A DNA stretch of 64,000 bases from Paenibacillus sp. KS-LC4 (GTDB lineage: Bacteria > Bacillota > Bacilli > Paenibacillales > Paenibacillaceae). The notes under the pieces were generated by a model that saw nothing but the letters and a program-made list of their open reading frames with translations, had not been told where the DNA came from and searched no databases. Positions within the stretch are counted from its first letter, which is position 1. Every line of letters starts with the position of its first letter. Below are positions 1-8,326 of the stretch, in pieces. A program made the translations under genes and the position numbers. The DNA lies in the NCBI RefSeq assembly GCF_036894955.1, contig NZ_CP145905.1, positions 1,743,501 to 1,807,500 on the forward strand, in the 5' to 3' direction.

Positions 1-2
1 AG

Positions 3-434
3 CAAGCGGCCGAGGCTCCGGTGCCGTCTGCGGAGGTGAAGACGCGGACCATTGAAGCTTTTTTTTCAGACCCGCAAGGGGAAAAGCTGGATAAAGCGGG
101 TGTGCAGATTTCTTTTTCCACTCCTGCTCAGAAATATACGGCGGCCTTTACAGCTTTACAGCATAGCGACAATGCCGAACGGATACCGCTCTGGTCGAAG
201 GAGATTGAGCTGAAATCGGTCCATTTTAACAATGGGGCACTTACGCTCGACATTCATATGCCTGACACGGCGCGTCTCGGATCGGGTAGCGAGATACTCG
301 CTTTGGATGCTTTAACATGGACGTTATTCCAATTCACAGAGGTTAAAACGATTGATCTGCTCGTCGATGGCAAGCAGGTGGAAAGCTTAATGGGACATGT
401 CGATTTAGAGCATCCCATGACGAGAGGGAAATAA
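3..434 (+). CDS. GerMN-domain protein, 3' end only
   Basis: This is the C-terminal part of a gene whose start lies left of the window: the frame is open to the first bases, so the GTG at 21 is not necessarily a start. The visible 144 residues match the GerMN domain found in GerM-type spore germination/sporulation lipoproteins, with the typical 'LALDALTWTLFQF' helix, then 'IDLLVDGKQVESLMGHVDL', and a short hydrophilic tail. GerM proteins are membrane-anchored and take part in mother cell-forespore channel assembly or germination; whether this one has a lipoprotein signal cannot be seen. The domain call is fairly safe, the exact role is not. Confidence 0.75.
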   Translation, partial: QAAEAPVPSAEVKTRTIEAFFSDPQGEKLDKAGVQISFSTPAQKYTAAFTALQHSDNAERIPLWSKEIELKSVHFNNGALTLDIHMPDTARLGSGSEILALDALTWTLFQFTEVKTIDLLVDGKQVESLMGHVDLEHPMTRGK

Positions 435-785
435 GCTTAATGAAAACGAAGGCTCACACTGCCATGTTTCATCTTCGCTCTTAAGAGGTAAAGAGACCTG
501 TAACCCAATCGGTAAAGCGACGTACAATGATTCGTTGCAGGTAGAAGGCAGGCTTCACTATAGCCGCATAAAGCCGCATCGTTCATCAAGAAGCCAGCCT
601 TCACCTAAGCGTGGAGGCTGGCTTCTTGCGGCGCATTAAGATTAAGATTGTGCCGGTGGTGGAGTACAGAAAAAAAGCGGCAGGCGGCATTTCGGTAGTG
701 AAGTCTTGCCTTCAGGCTAACCAAGAGCGAGGAACGATGGTATGATGAGGAGATAGCAGACTTATTATGATGCAGGAGATGAATC
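435..785. other. intergenic region with one perfect inverted repeat
   Basis: This 351-base gap between the GerMN gene and the RNA ligase holds no convincing gene. It contains a 13-bp perfect inverted repeat near 600 (listed separately). An open frame on the minus strand here has no family resemblance and overlaps the RNA ligase start. A ribosome site (GCAGGAGATG) just before 786 belongs to the ligase. Confidence 0.6.
588..627. terminator. 13-bp perfect inverted repeat, possible terminator
   Basis: AAGAAGCCAGCCT at 588-600 is exactly inverted at 615-627 with a 14-base loop. There is no T-run after it, so it is a weak intrinsic terminator at best; it lies between two plus-strand transcription units. 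Confidence 0.45.
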
Positions 786-1568
786 ATGGATTTTGCAAAG
801 CTGAATTCCTTAACGAAATATCCGAGTATCCTCACCTATCACGAGCTGGGGGAACGAGGCCGTTTAAACGATAGGTTAACTGAGGGCGAAGCCTTCGATT
901 CGGATAAGCCCATTTATGTTTTTGAAAAAGTGGATGGGGAAAATGCGCGTATTATACTGCTGCATAGTGAGGCCGGAACGGACTATTTGATTGGCTCACG
1001 GGAGGAGCTGCTTTTTGCCAAGGGTGATCGAATCGGCAATCCTTACGGCAATATGGCGACCTTGTTAACGCCAATTGCGGAGCGGATGCAGGCAAGCTTG
1101 GCGGATGGAGGGCTGGGCCTGACGGTTATTTATCAGGAAAGCTATGGCGGGAAAACAAAGGCGGCCAAAAATTATACGTCCAGCGGGAGCCAGGGCTATC
1201 GGGTGTTTGATCTGTTTTCGCTGTCGCATGAAGAGCTTCAGCATTTGCTGACACTGCCCATTGACCAAATTGCGAAATGGCGCGATCATGGCGGTCAGCC
1301 CTTTTATCAAGAGGCGGATAAGGCGGCGTTTATCGAGCGCTGGAATCTTGATGCTGCACCGCTGCTGGCTGTGCTGGATGGAGCGGCATTTCCAGTCGGT
1401 CTGGAGGAGACGAGCCGTTTTCTCAGTGATTTTGCGGCTACGCGTGTAGGAATGGATGCAGCTGGAAAATCGGAAGGGATCATTGTACGAACCGCCGATC
1501 GCAAAAGGATACGTAAAATCAGGTTCGAGGATTATGAACGAACCTTTAGAAATGTGCCGAAGGCATGA
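786..1568 (+). CDS. RNA ligase family protein
   Basis: A 260-residue protein of the RNA_ligase nucleotidyltransferase family. The adenylation motif is 'FEKVDGENARI', with the predicted nucleophile Lys48 in K-x-D-G; 'YRVFDLF' near residue 140 fits motif IIIa; 'SEGIIVR' near 229 fits motif IV; 'RIRKIRFEDYE' near 243 supplies the motif V lysines. Such enzymes use ATP to join RNA ends through an enzyme-AMP intermediate, usually in RNA repair. The ATG is preceded by GGAG. Its stop overlaps the ATG of the following YpsA-like gene (ATGA), so the two are probably translated together. The family is clear; the natural substrate is unknown, and the length suggests a compact ligase with little extra C-terminal domain. 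Confidence 0.85.
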   Translation: MDFAKLNSLTKYPSILTYHELGERGRLNDRLTEGEAFDSDKPIYVFEKVDGENARIILLHSEAGTDYLIGSREELLFAKGDRIGNPYGNMATLLTPIAERMQASLADGGLGLTVIYQESYGGKTKAAKNYTSSGSQGYRVFDLFSLSHEELQHLLTLPIDQIAKWRDHGGQPFYQEADKAAFIERWNLDAAPLLAVLDGAAFPVGLEETSRFLSDFAATRVGMDAAGKSEGIIVRTADRKRIRKIRFEDYERTFRNVPKA

Positions 1569-2122
1569 ACAATTTGCTAGTGTCGGGCTACCGCGCGCAT
1601 GAGTTGAACATTTTTAATCAAAAGCATGAGGGTATTGCCTATATTAAGCAGGCGATTACGAATAAGCTGCTGCCGCTCATTGATGATGGCTTGCAGTGGG
1701 TCATTACGCCCGGCCAATATGGTGTTGATCTGTGGGCTTGCGAAGCAGTCATTGCGCTTAAGCCGCATTATCCGCAGCTCAGGCTTTCTATTATTACGGC
1801 GTACAGTAATCCGGAAGAGAAGTGGAAGGATGACAAGAAGGAATATTATGAGCAGGTGCTGAAGGGCGTCGATTATTATGCGTCGGTCAGTGACAAGCCC
1901 TATGATGGCATTTGGCAGCTGCAAGCGAGGGATGAGCTGCTGTTTCGCAAAACCGATGGCATTTTACTCGTGTACGATGAGGATGCAGGAGAAGGCAGTC
2001 CGCGCTACTTCAAGGAGCGTGCGCTTCGCCGGCAGCAGGCCGACGGTTATCGCTACATCAGCATCAGCTCGGATGATATCCAGAGCATTGCTGATGAGGC
2101 GAATTATCGGGATATGGACTAG
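1565..2122 (+). CDS. YpsA/DUF1273-like SLOG-fold protein
   Basis: A 185-residue protein with the signature of the YpsA (DUF1273) family, part of the SLOG nucleotide-binding superfamily: 'LLVSGYRAHELNIF' at the N-terminus, 'WVITPGQYGVDLWACEA' near residue 55, and 'TDGILLVYDEDAGEGSPRYF' near 140, which together form the predicted ligand pocket. SLOG proteins bind nucleotide-derived ligands; Bacillus subtilis YpsA has been linked to cell division and oxidative stress, but its ligand is not settled. Here it is coupled by an ATGA overlap to an RNA ligase, which suggests a shared job in RNA or nucleotide damage. That functional link is inference. Confidence 0.85.
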   Translation: MNNLLVSGYRAHELNIFNQKHEGIAYIKQAITNKLLPLIDDGLQWVITPGQYGVDLWACEAVIALKPHYPQLRLSIITAYSNPEEKWKDDKKEYYEQVLKGVDYYASVSDKPYDGIWQLQARDELLFRKTDGILLVYDEDAGEGSPRYFKERALRRQQADGYRYISISSDDIQSIADEANYRDMD

Positions 2123-2184
2123 CGCAATTGGGAATGGCTGCCCTCCATTAGGGCGGCTTTTGACAGCAGGAGGAGGATGCAGAA

Positions 2185-3342
2185 ATGGACGATCAGGATG
2201 ATAAAAAGCAGCAAGGGCAGCATTCGGACAATAGGCTGCCGTTCGATTTAGACAAGAGTGAGCCAGCCAGTCAGACGGTGCATGTGTTCCGCCAGCCGCG
2301 GGATTCGCAGCAGTCACAGGCAGCAGCGCAGCGGGCCGAGGCCGCGAGGCGGGAAGAGATTTTGCGGCGTGCGGAAGCGGCACGGCTGGAGGAGCAAGCG
2401 CGCCAGGAGGAGGATGCGCGCTTGCTCGCGGCTTCTCGGGAGCAAGCGGCTTTGCAGCAGGAGCGTGAGTTTTTGGGAGAGGAGCCGGAGCAATGGGACC
2501 GATACGGTGAGTATGGGGAATATGGCGCATACGGCAACGACAATGGCGAATCCGATGCAGCAGCTGATGCAAGGACAGCGAGCACGGCGGCGTTCTCAAC
2601 AAATGAAGCGGATGAAACGGCTGCATCAGCAAGGAATGAAGCGACCGGAACGGAAGGCGCGGCTGGTGCAGGTGCTGGTGTCGGGACTGGCGCAAGTGCA
2701 GGAGCGAGAAGCGGCGCGGCAGAGGCTGCAAGCAAGCTGCTGCAAAACATGTCCGGCTCCGTTAAGCAAATGGATTGGAAGATTTTGCTGAGGCTGCTGA
2801 AAAACCCGCTGGAGGGGCTGAATTTAAATCCGGCTAAACATTTAAGCTATGGAATAATCGGCATCGTTTGTGCAATCATAGGCTTCTTATTGTTTGGGCT
2901 GCTTACGGGCAGCGCCATTTCCTTATTTTTCGGCTATGGGGTGACCGATCTATTGCGTGAGGGAAGCGGCATGAGTGCAGCGCTATTCGGAAAAATCCTG
3001 CTGCTGTCGCTAATTTCGACGTTTGCCTTCCTCGGTTCTTTGTGGGGGATAAGCTTGTGGAGAGCGACGCAGCGTCTAACAATTAGAGCTTTTATTACAT
3101 CAATTGGAGCGATGCAGCTCGCTTCCGGCGCTGGATTTTTAATCGCGGGCGTCATTTCGCTCATTAGCTTCAAGCTGGGCTCTTTTGTAATGGCGGCGGC
3201 TCTGCTGTCTAACCTTGGCATTTCCTTAATCGGCGCGTCGGTGGCCAGCCAGGTGACCAAGGAAAAGCTATGGTCTTATATTGCTTTTTCGGCTTGTGCG
3301 TACTTATTGCTGTTTGGCCTGCTCGCTGATTTGATCATGTAA
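2185..3342 (+). CDS. membrane protein with charged Ala/Glu-rich cytoplasmic arm
   Basis: A 385-residue protein of unknown function. Residues 40-100 are an Ala/Arg/Glu-rich predicted coiled coil, residues 100-190 a low-complexity Ala/Gly/Ser/Thr region, and residues 225-385 carry four or five hydrophobic segments, for example 'YGIIGIVCAIIGFLLFGLL' and the C-terminal 'FSACAYLLLFGLLADLIM'. The DNA of the arm is GC-rich and repetitive and opens long antisense frames that I treat as shadows. It starts at an ATG after AGGAGGATG, 62 bases after the YpsA-like gene, and may be cotranscribed with it. The layout suggests a membrane-embedded sensor or scaffold; no enzymatic motif is visible. Confidence 0.7.
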   Translation: MDDQDDKKQQGQHSDNRLPFDLDKSEPASQTVHVFRQPRDSQQSQAAAQRAEAARREEILRRAEAARLEEQARQEEDARLLAASREQAALQQEREFLGEEPEQWDRYGEYGEYGAYGNDNGESDAAADARTASTAAFSTNEADETAASARNEATGTEGAAGAGAGVGTGASAGARSGAAEAASKLLQNMSGSVKQMDWKILLRLLKNPLEGLNLNPAKHLSYGIIGIVCAIIGFLLFGLLTGSAISLFFGYGVTDLLREGSGMSAALFGKILLLSLISTFAFLGSLWGISLWRATQRLTIRAFITSIGAMQLASGAGFLIAGVISLISFKLGSFVMAAALLSNLGISLIGASVASQVTKEKLWSYIAFSACAYLLLFGLLADLIM

Positions 3343-3378
3343 ATGGCTGAAGCATATTGAACGATGATGTAATGCTTT

Positions 3379-3413
3379 AACGTTGTTTCCCTTTGCGGAA
3401 ATAACGTTTTTTT
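3379..3413 (+). terminator. intrinsic terminator
   Basis: AACGTTGTTTCC and GGAAATAACGTT pair with one mismatch around a CTTTGC loop and are followed by seven T's. It ends the transcript of the preceding membrane protein gene. Confidence 0.8.
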
Positions 3414-3629
3414 ATTTGTTTGAAAATGCCTCTGCCCGTTATTTTGGTAAATTTGTTATGGTGCTTTGAAATCGTAATTGAAGCAGTTAATAATTGAAGT
3501 TCGATAAAATATGACAGAGATATAAAGAAATAATGGATGAATTTTCAGTGAAATGAAATGATTATAGAGGATTTTAGCGATTTATGTAGAAACTTTAATA
3601 GCTAAAGATAATAGGGGGGATTTACCATT

Positions 3630-4295
3630 ATGAAAAAAGCTATTTTTGCAGCTGCCGCAATGCTCGTTATGGCTGGCTGCGCCAGTCAAACCCAGGATTT
3701 TTCCACAGAGGTTAGTCAATTAAAGGAGCAAGTGAGCCAGTTGAGTGCTGAAAACGAGAAGTTAAAGGCACAGCTTGCCGAGGCTCCGGAAACCACCGCC
3801 GCAAGCGAGGCTTCTTCAACGCCACAACCAGAGCCGTCCGCCGACACTGGCAATGTACTAGAACTGAAAAAAGCGCTCGTTATTGCTGACTTCGCAGAGG
3901 TGACGCTCACGAAGACAGAATTCACGTCCAAAGTCGTACCTCCGAAGCCGGACAGCTTCTATACGTATTACGAGGTGAAGGATGCTGAAAATATTTATTT
4001 GGATGTCGTCCTTAAATTCAAAAGCCTGCTCAGCTCCTCTAAAAGTGCAGATGATTTTGCCTCTGTACAAGTGAAATATGATAGCAAATATGAGTATAAA
4101 AGCTTTTCAACAATTGAAGAGTCGGGTGGAGGCAACTTTACCTATACGAATATAACGAGCATTGAGCCATTAAAAACGGGGGTTCTCCATTTTATCGCCG
4201 AGCTGCCTAAGGAAGCGGCCAAAGACAAGAAACCGATTGATATTATCGTTACCATTGAAGGCAAGGAATACGTCTATTCGCTGCGCAGTGAATAG
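3630..4295 (+). CDS. predicted lipoprotein
   Basis: A 221-residue exported protein. It has a short signal peptide with lipobox 'VMAGC' (predicted lipidated Cys near residue 17), then a heptad-patterned helix 'VSQLKEQVSQLSAENEKL', a Thr/Ser/Pro linker (residues 53-70) and a C-terminal domain rich in beta-strand patterns that looks like a ligand- or adhesion-type immunoglobulin-like fold. I do not recognise a specific family. It starts at an ATG after an AGGGGGG ribosome site and is followed 38 bases later by another exported protein, so the two are probably an operon acting at the cell surface. Confidence 0.75.
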   Translation: MKKAIFAAAAMLVMAGCASQTQDFSTEVSQLKEQVSQLSAENEKLKAQLAEAPETTAASEASSTPQPEPSADTGNVLELKKALVIADFAEVTLTKTEFTSKVVPPKPDSFYTYYEVKDAENIYLDVVLKFKSLLSSSKSADDFASVQVKYDSKYEYKSFSTIEESGGGNFTYTNITSIEPLKTGVLHFIAELPKEAAKDKKPIDIIVTIEGKEYVYSLRSE

Positions 4296-4333
4296 TCTCT
4301 TCACGAAATATATAAATAGAGGGAGAATGAAAT

Positions 4334-5500
4334 ATGAAACAGAGAATACTGGTAATTTTGCTGGCTATGGTCATGCTGCTGGCAGTACCAACGGGGCTTT
4401 CGGCCGCTAAGGCGGAGAGTCAGACTGTTTTTGTAAACGGCAAGAAAATCGCTTATGCACAGGCACCCATAAGTGAGAACGGCACAACGCTCGTATCGGC
4501 AAAAGAAACCATTGAAGCATTAGGCCTCTCCTTTAGCTGGGATAAGGGCAACAAGCGAATTATCGCCTCAAGCGGTGAAATGACGATTTCGATTATTTTG
4601 GACGAGCCGGTTGCTACGGTTAATGGCATTTCTATGTTTTTGGGGACGCCTGCTGTAGAGAGAAACGGCCGCACCATGGTGCCGCTTCGTCTGCTGACAG
4701 ACGGCTTGGGCGCTTCAATGGCAGCAAAGGGCAATCAAATCAGCATTAAAACGGTTGACCCGAGCAAAAGTAAATATTACACGGGCCTGCCGCTGCAAAT
4801 TACGAATTCCGCTGTGAAAAATTTAAGCACGGAAAAAATCACTGTGAACTACAAAGAATATTATTATGCCGGTGGTGCTGTGCAGACCTACGATTTTACC
4901 GCATCGCTGAATGCGCGCGGCAAAGCCGCCTTTAACAGTGCGACTGTAAAGCCTGGCGAAAATTATGATTCGAAAGGCACGAACTATATCTATTTTGGCA
5001 GAGCGATCTATAGCATAGAAACTGGCGAGAAGGAAACGGTAAGCAAAAGCTACAATCTGGCTAAACAGCTTTATGGCAATGGTGGTACGATTGAAAAGCA
5101 GATGAGAGCCCTCTACAAACAGAAGGAAGAGGACTACAGGAAGAAGCTGAAAGAGGAGCTTAAGAAAAATAATAATGTTCCTTTTAAAATAGTTGATTAC
5201 AGCATTACTTATGATTCATTAGGCTATCCTGAGGCTAATATAGAGCTATGGAATTTGACGGCAAAAACGATTGTTTCCTTCGAGCTTTCTTTTAGCACCT
5301 ATGATGCATACGGCGACCCGGTAAAGGGTGGTTATCCGTACACCAACCGTTTCTATGGAAAGGGAACTAACATTAAATTAGAGAGCGGATATAGAAACAT
5401 ATACACATGGGATCTCTACTCTTACAGCGACACAACCAAGCTCAAAAATATTCAAATTGATCGGGTCGCTTACTCCGACGGCTCCGTCTGGAAAAGATAG
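4334..5500 (+). CDS. copper amine oxidase N-terminal-like (stalk) domain protein
   Basis: A 388-residue secreted protein with a signal peptide ending around 'GLSAAKA'. Residues 30-145 show the stalk domain common in Paenibacillus: 'VFVNGKKIAYAQAPISENG', 'TVNGISMFLGTPAVERNG' and 'RTMVPLRLLTDGLGA'. The name comes from copper amine oxidases, but the enzyme itself is absent. After a Lys/Glu-rich helix (near residues 255-280) the C-terminal 110 residues resemble a beta-sandwich of unknown type. It follows the predicted lipoprotein gene at short distance, with ribosome site AGGGAG, and is followed by a terminator. A cell-envelope role is likely; nothing more specific is supported. Confidence 0.8.
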   Translation: MKQRILVILLAMVMLLAVPTGLSAAKAESQTVFVNGKKIAYAQAPISENGTTLVSAKETIEALGLSFSWDKGNKRIIASSGEMTISIILDEPVATVNGISMFLGTPAVERNGRTMVPLRLLTDGLGASMAAKGNQISIKTVDPSKSKYYTGLPLQITNSAVKNLSTEKITVNYKEYYYAGGAVQTYDFTASLNARGKAAFNSATVKPGENYDSKGTNYIYFGRAIYSIETGEKETVSKSYNLAKQLYGNGGTIEKQMRALYKQKEEDYRKKLKEELKKNNNVPFKIVDYSITYDSLGYPEANIELWNLTAKTIVSFELSFSTYDAYGDPVKGGYPYTNRFYGKGTNIKLESGYRNIYTWDLYSYSDTTKLKNIQIDRVAYSDGSVWKR

Positions 5501-5532
5501 CCGAGGCTTAATGCAGATATTATAGAAATAGG

Positions 5533-5586
5533 AAGCGCGAGCAAATCCCCACTAATGTAAGGTGGGGGCTTACTCGCGCTTTTTTA
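5533..5586. terminator. bidirectional terminator between convergent genes
   Basis: AAGCGCGAG and CTCGCGCTT flank an inner CCCCAC/GTGGGG pairing and are followed by a T-run on the plus strand. It lies between the plus-strand stalk-domain gene and the minus-strand dipeptidase. Confidence 0.85.
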
Positions 5587-5624
5587 ATCAGAGAGCTATA
5601 CGATTATTCAGAAGCATCTTTGCA

Positions 5625-6560
5625 TTAAAGAGTGGAAACCCGGCGCAGGAAATTATTATGCGCAAAGCCCCGTACCTGCTCCTCAGAGTAATGCTTAAGC
5701 AGCTCATTGATCAGATTTTGGCTATGTGCGGCGTTTTCGAGATTTTTCACGTAAGCGTTGATGCCGTCAAAATCGGAGCCAAGGCCAACCTGATTGACAC
5801 CGCCAATAGCGCAGTAATGGTCAATATGCTTGATTAAATCGGGAATTGTCGTAATGACTCCCGACTCGGGCTTAATAAACTCGGGATAGTAGACAACATG
5901 GACGGTTGCATTTTTGGCAAACAGCGCTTGCGCCTGCTCATCAGACAAGCCTCTTGGATGATCGAACACTGCCTTTGCATTCGAGTGGCTGGCAATTAAA
6001 TAATCAGCCGTTTCCACGACGTCCCAGAAGCTCTGCTCATTCAAATGGCTGACATCGGTCAAAATCTGGTGCTCATTGTGGAACTGTACCATTTTGCGGC
6101 CGAGGGAGGAAAGTCCCGCCCCGCGAGGCTCCAGCACCCCATCAGCAGCCAGGTTGGCAAAATTCCAGGTCAGGCCGACCGACAGCACGCCAAGGCGGTG
6201 AAAAATATTCAGCTTATGCAAATCGTTGCCGACCGGATCGACGCCTTCAAGCGTGAGAAAAGCGCCAATTTCGTGCTCTGCCAGCTTGCCGATATCCTTC
6301 CATTCCTTGATGTGCTTGATGTCCGGGTTTTTCCCTAATACTTCCTCGTAAAAATAATGCACCTGATCAAGCGCCGATTGAAACTTCTCTTGATCAGACA
6401 GGTTCGGCATGACAAAAATGGCGAAGCCTTGTACTTTGACGCCTCCTGCGAGCAGGCGCTGCTTGTTCGTCTCAAGCTCAGGCGCATCGTTGAAGGAAAG
6501 GCTGCCCTTCTTATCTGCCAGCTTCATCAAAGCATCGCAATGCAAATCAATAATGTTCAT
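5625..6560 (-). CDS. membrane dipeptidase (peptidase M19 family)
   Basis: A 311-residue zinc dipeptidase of the renal dipeptidase family, which cleaves dipeptides including D-amino-acid-containing ones. The metal ligands begin with 'IIDLHCDAL' (His7, Asp9), followed by the bridging Glu in 'LTLEGVDPVG' and His residues in 'TDVSHLNEQSF' and 'LIASHSNAKAVF'; 'VGLGSDFDGI' near 265 is also family-typical. There is no signal peptide, so it is probably cytoplasmic. It is the last gene of a minus-strand run after glutaminase and a DUF4265-like gene (13-base gap), which suggests use of peptides or amino acids as nitrogen source. Confidence 0.9.
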   Translation of the reverse strand: MNIIDLHCDALMKLADKKGSLSFNDAPELETNKQRLLAGGVKVQGFAIFVMPNLSDQEKFQSALDQVHYFYEEVLGKNPDIKHIKEWKDIGKLAEHEIGAFLTLEGVDPVGNDLHKLNIFHRLGVLSVGLTWNFANLAADGVLEPRGAGLSSLGRKMVQFHNEHQILTDVSHLNEQSFWDVVETADYLIASHSNAKAVFDHPRGLSDEQAQALFAKNATVHVVYYPEFIKPESGVITTIPDLIKHIDHYCAIGGVNQVGLGSDFDGINAYVKNLENAAHSQNLINELLKHYSEEQVRGFAHNNFLRRVSTL

Positions 6561-6573
6561 CGGCGCTTACCCC

Positions 6574-6975
6574 TTATCTGTCCTTATTTACCGTAATATT
6601 GTTTATTTCCGCCTCGGGATCAAAGTCAATATGGCTCGGCACATTGATAATGAGCATGCCGCCAAAAATCGTTTCCCAATTGCCGCCGCTGTCGGCGACC
6701 CGGTTTTTGAAAGCGGCAAGCTCCTCGGACGAAGCGACGTCCTGGCTGAGCAGCCACGAATACCTTCTTAAGCGGGATTTGCGAACCGTCTCTTTATAAA
6801 AATAAATGTTGCCTTGCTGCTCCAGCTTGACAATATCACCGAATGATACCATTTCCGTAAATAATGGATTTTCTTCAATGCGGTAGCGCTGATCGTCAAT
6901 CGGCGTTACCTTGAGCATTTCAATCTCCTGCCCCGAGGAATGAAAGGAAATGCCAAGCTCAACAGATGGATTCAT
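6574..6975 (-). CDS. DUF4265-like protein
   Basis: A 133-residue cytoplasmic protein. The N-terminal half, with 'EMLKVTPIDDQRYRIEENP' and 'VSFGDIVKLEQQGNIYFYKE', resembles DUF4265, a small domain found near enzymes of amino-acid metabolism; I am only moderately sure of that match. The start is placed at the ATG at 6975 because GAAGGTG sits at good distance from it; a GTG three codons upstream overlaps that ribosome site. It lies between glutaminase and dipeptidase genes on the same strand with short gaps, so an operon is likely. Confidence 0.65.
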   Translation of the reverse strand: MNPSVELGISFHSSGQEIEMLKVTPIDDQRYRIEENPLFTEMVSFGDIVKLEQQGNIYFYKETVRKSRLRRYSWLLSQDVASSEELAAFKNRVADSGGNWETIFGGMLIINVPSHIDFDPEAEINNITVNKDR

Positions 6976-6992
6976 AATAGGCACCTTCTTCG

Positions 6993-7934
6993 TTAAAATA
7001 AGCTTAAGTCAAATGTTCGTGACAACGTTTCGAGCAAATGCACGCCTGCAATGCTATTGCCCTTGCGGTGCAGGGATGGCCCGACGACGCCGATGCCGTA
7101 GCGACCTGGAACGATCGCGAGAATACCGCCGGATACGCCGCTTTTTGCTGGCAAGCCCACTTGAATCGCAAATTCTCCCGAGGCATTATACATGCCGCAT
7201 GTAATCATAAACGTTTTGGCGATTTGCACGTAACGGCGTGGTATCAGCTCAGCGCCAGTGACGGGATCGGTTCCATTATGCGCCATAACGAGCGCCATGC
7301 GAGCCAGATCCGCGCAGGTGACGCTGATTGAGCAGTGCCGGAAATACACGTCGAGCACTTCCTCGACTTCCCCCTGCAGCACCTGCTTATCCTTCAGAAA
7401 ATAAGCCATCGACCGATTCAAGTTTGCCGTTTTGGCTTCTGAGAGATATACCTCGTTATCATAATCCAGCGCACTATTGCCTGAGAGCTTGCGGAAAAAA
7501 TCGAGCACGCGAGCTGATTTCTCCTCCCTGCCGCTCCCGGCAATCAGCGAAGAAATCGCAATCGCTCCAGCATTGATCAGCGGATTAAAGGGGATACCGG
7601 GCTGCACAAGCTCCAGCTTGAGCATGGAGTTGAAGCTGTCCCCGGTCGGCTCCATGCCAACCTTGGCGAAAACCGCCTCCTCGCCATTATCCATTAACGC
7701 AAGGATAAGCGTAAAAACTTTGGAAATGCTTTGCATAGTAAAGGATATGCCGCAATCTCCTGCAGATGCTACTTGACCTTCCGCACCTACAATATGAATG
7801 CCCAAGGCGTCCTTGGGGGATTTTGCAAGCTCAGGTATGTAGGAGGCCACTTTGCCATGAAGAGCCTGCTGGCGGGAGATTTCTACCCACTCGGGCAGCA
7901 GGGTTTGCATATGTTTGAGCTCGCTATTTGTCAA
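6993..7934 (-). CDS. glsA: glutaminase A
   Basis: A 313-residue serine-dependent glutaminase, which hydrolyses L-glutamine to glutamate and ammonia. The beta-lactamase-like active site is visible as S-x-x-K in 'MQSISK' (Ser69, Lys72). Family blocks follow: 'GDSFNSMLKLE', 'PFNPLINAGAIAISSL', 'CSISVTCADLARMALVMAHNG' and 'GVSGGILAIVPGRYGIGV'. The start is the TTG at 7934, because GGAGG is seven bases before it; the upstream ATG would add about ten residues without a ribosome site. Length matches the family. It leads a likely operon with the DUF4265-like and dipeptidase genes. Confidence 0.93.
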   Translation of the reverse strand: MTNSELKHMQTLLPEWVEISRQQALHGKVASYIPELAKSPKDALGIHIVGAEGQVASAGDCGISFTMQSISKVFTLILALMDNGEEAVFAKVGMEPTGDSFNSMLKLELVQPGIPFNPLINAGAIAISSLIAGSGREEKSARVLDFFRKLSGNSALDYDNEVYLSEAKTANLNRSMAYFLKDKQVLQGEVEEVLDVYFRHCSISVTCADLARMALVMAHNGTDPVTGAELIPRRYVQIAKTFMITCGMYNASGEFAIQVGLPAKSGVSGGILAIVPGRYGIGVVGPSLHRKGNSIAGVHLLETLSRTFDLSLF

Positions 7935-8326
7935 TTCGTTTCCTCCTGCTTGCCAGTTTGGCATGAATGGCTCTATTATAATACATTTTGGTAGTGAAGC
8001 GCATTAGGCTTACAAAGGTTGAACATGATCGAAGAAGGGGGGAATGTTGTAAAATCATCCATTATATTCACATTGTATCCTGTTTTTCTGCTGGCAGTGA
8101 ATTTATAATCAGAAGCGTATCCCATAGTTAGTGATAGAAAAGGTATGGTGAAGGGATCGGCAGTCCCCCCATCTTCAACGCTGCTGATGCTTCTTCACCA
8201 TAGACTGAAAAGCTTATCTTGCTAGGGAACGGTTGTTGAAACACAATTATGTAAGCGGATACAATTTGAGGTGCGCCAGTCGGAGTCAAATCCGCCAAAC
8301 GATTAAAGGAAGAGGGAATGTTGAAC
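7935..8326. other. divergent intergenic region upstream of glsA and galactanase
   Basis: This stretch separates the minus-strand glutaminase from the plus-strand galactanase and carries no convincing gene. It holds an inverted repeat around 8139-8203 (GGTGAAG ... CTTCACC) and the cre/LacI-like operator at 8249-8265. Confidence 0.6.
8249..8265 (+). promoter_or_regulatory. cre-like / LacI-family operator upstream of galactanase
   Basis: ATGTAAGCGGATACAAT fits the degenerate CcpA cre consensus WTGNAANCGNWNNCWW in every position and also resembles LacI/GalR-family operators. It lies about 60 bases before the galactanase start, where it would repress by roadblock or promoter overlap. Binding is inferred. 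Confidence 0.5.

Noticed and set aside
1964..2731. Long minus-strand frame opposite the YpsA-like and membrane protein genes
   Set aside because: It is Pro/His/Ala-rich low complexity created by the GC-rich coiled-coil coding strand opposite; no ribosome site or family resemblance.
8249..8265. lac operator carried in from a cloning vector
   Set aside because: The site resembles lacO only in the AGCGGATA-CAATT part; surrounding sequence is not vector-like and the site also fits a cre consensus.
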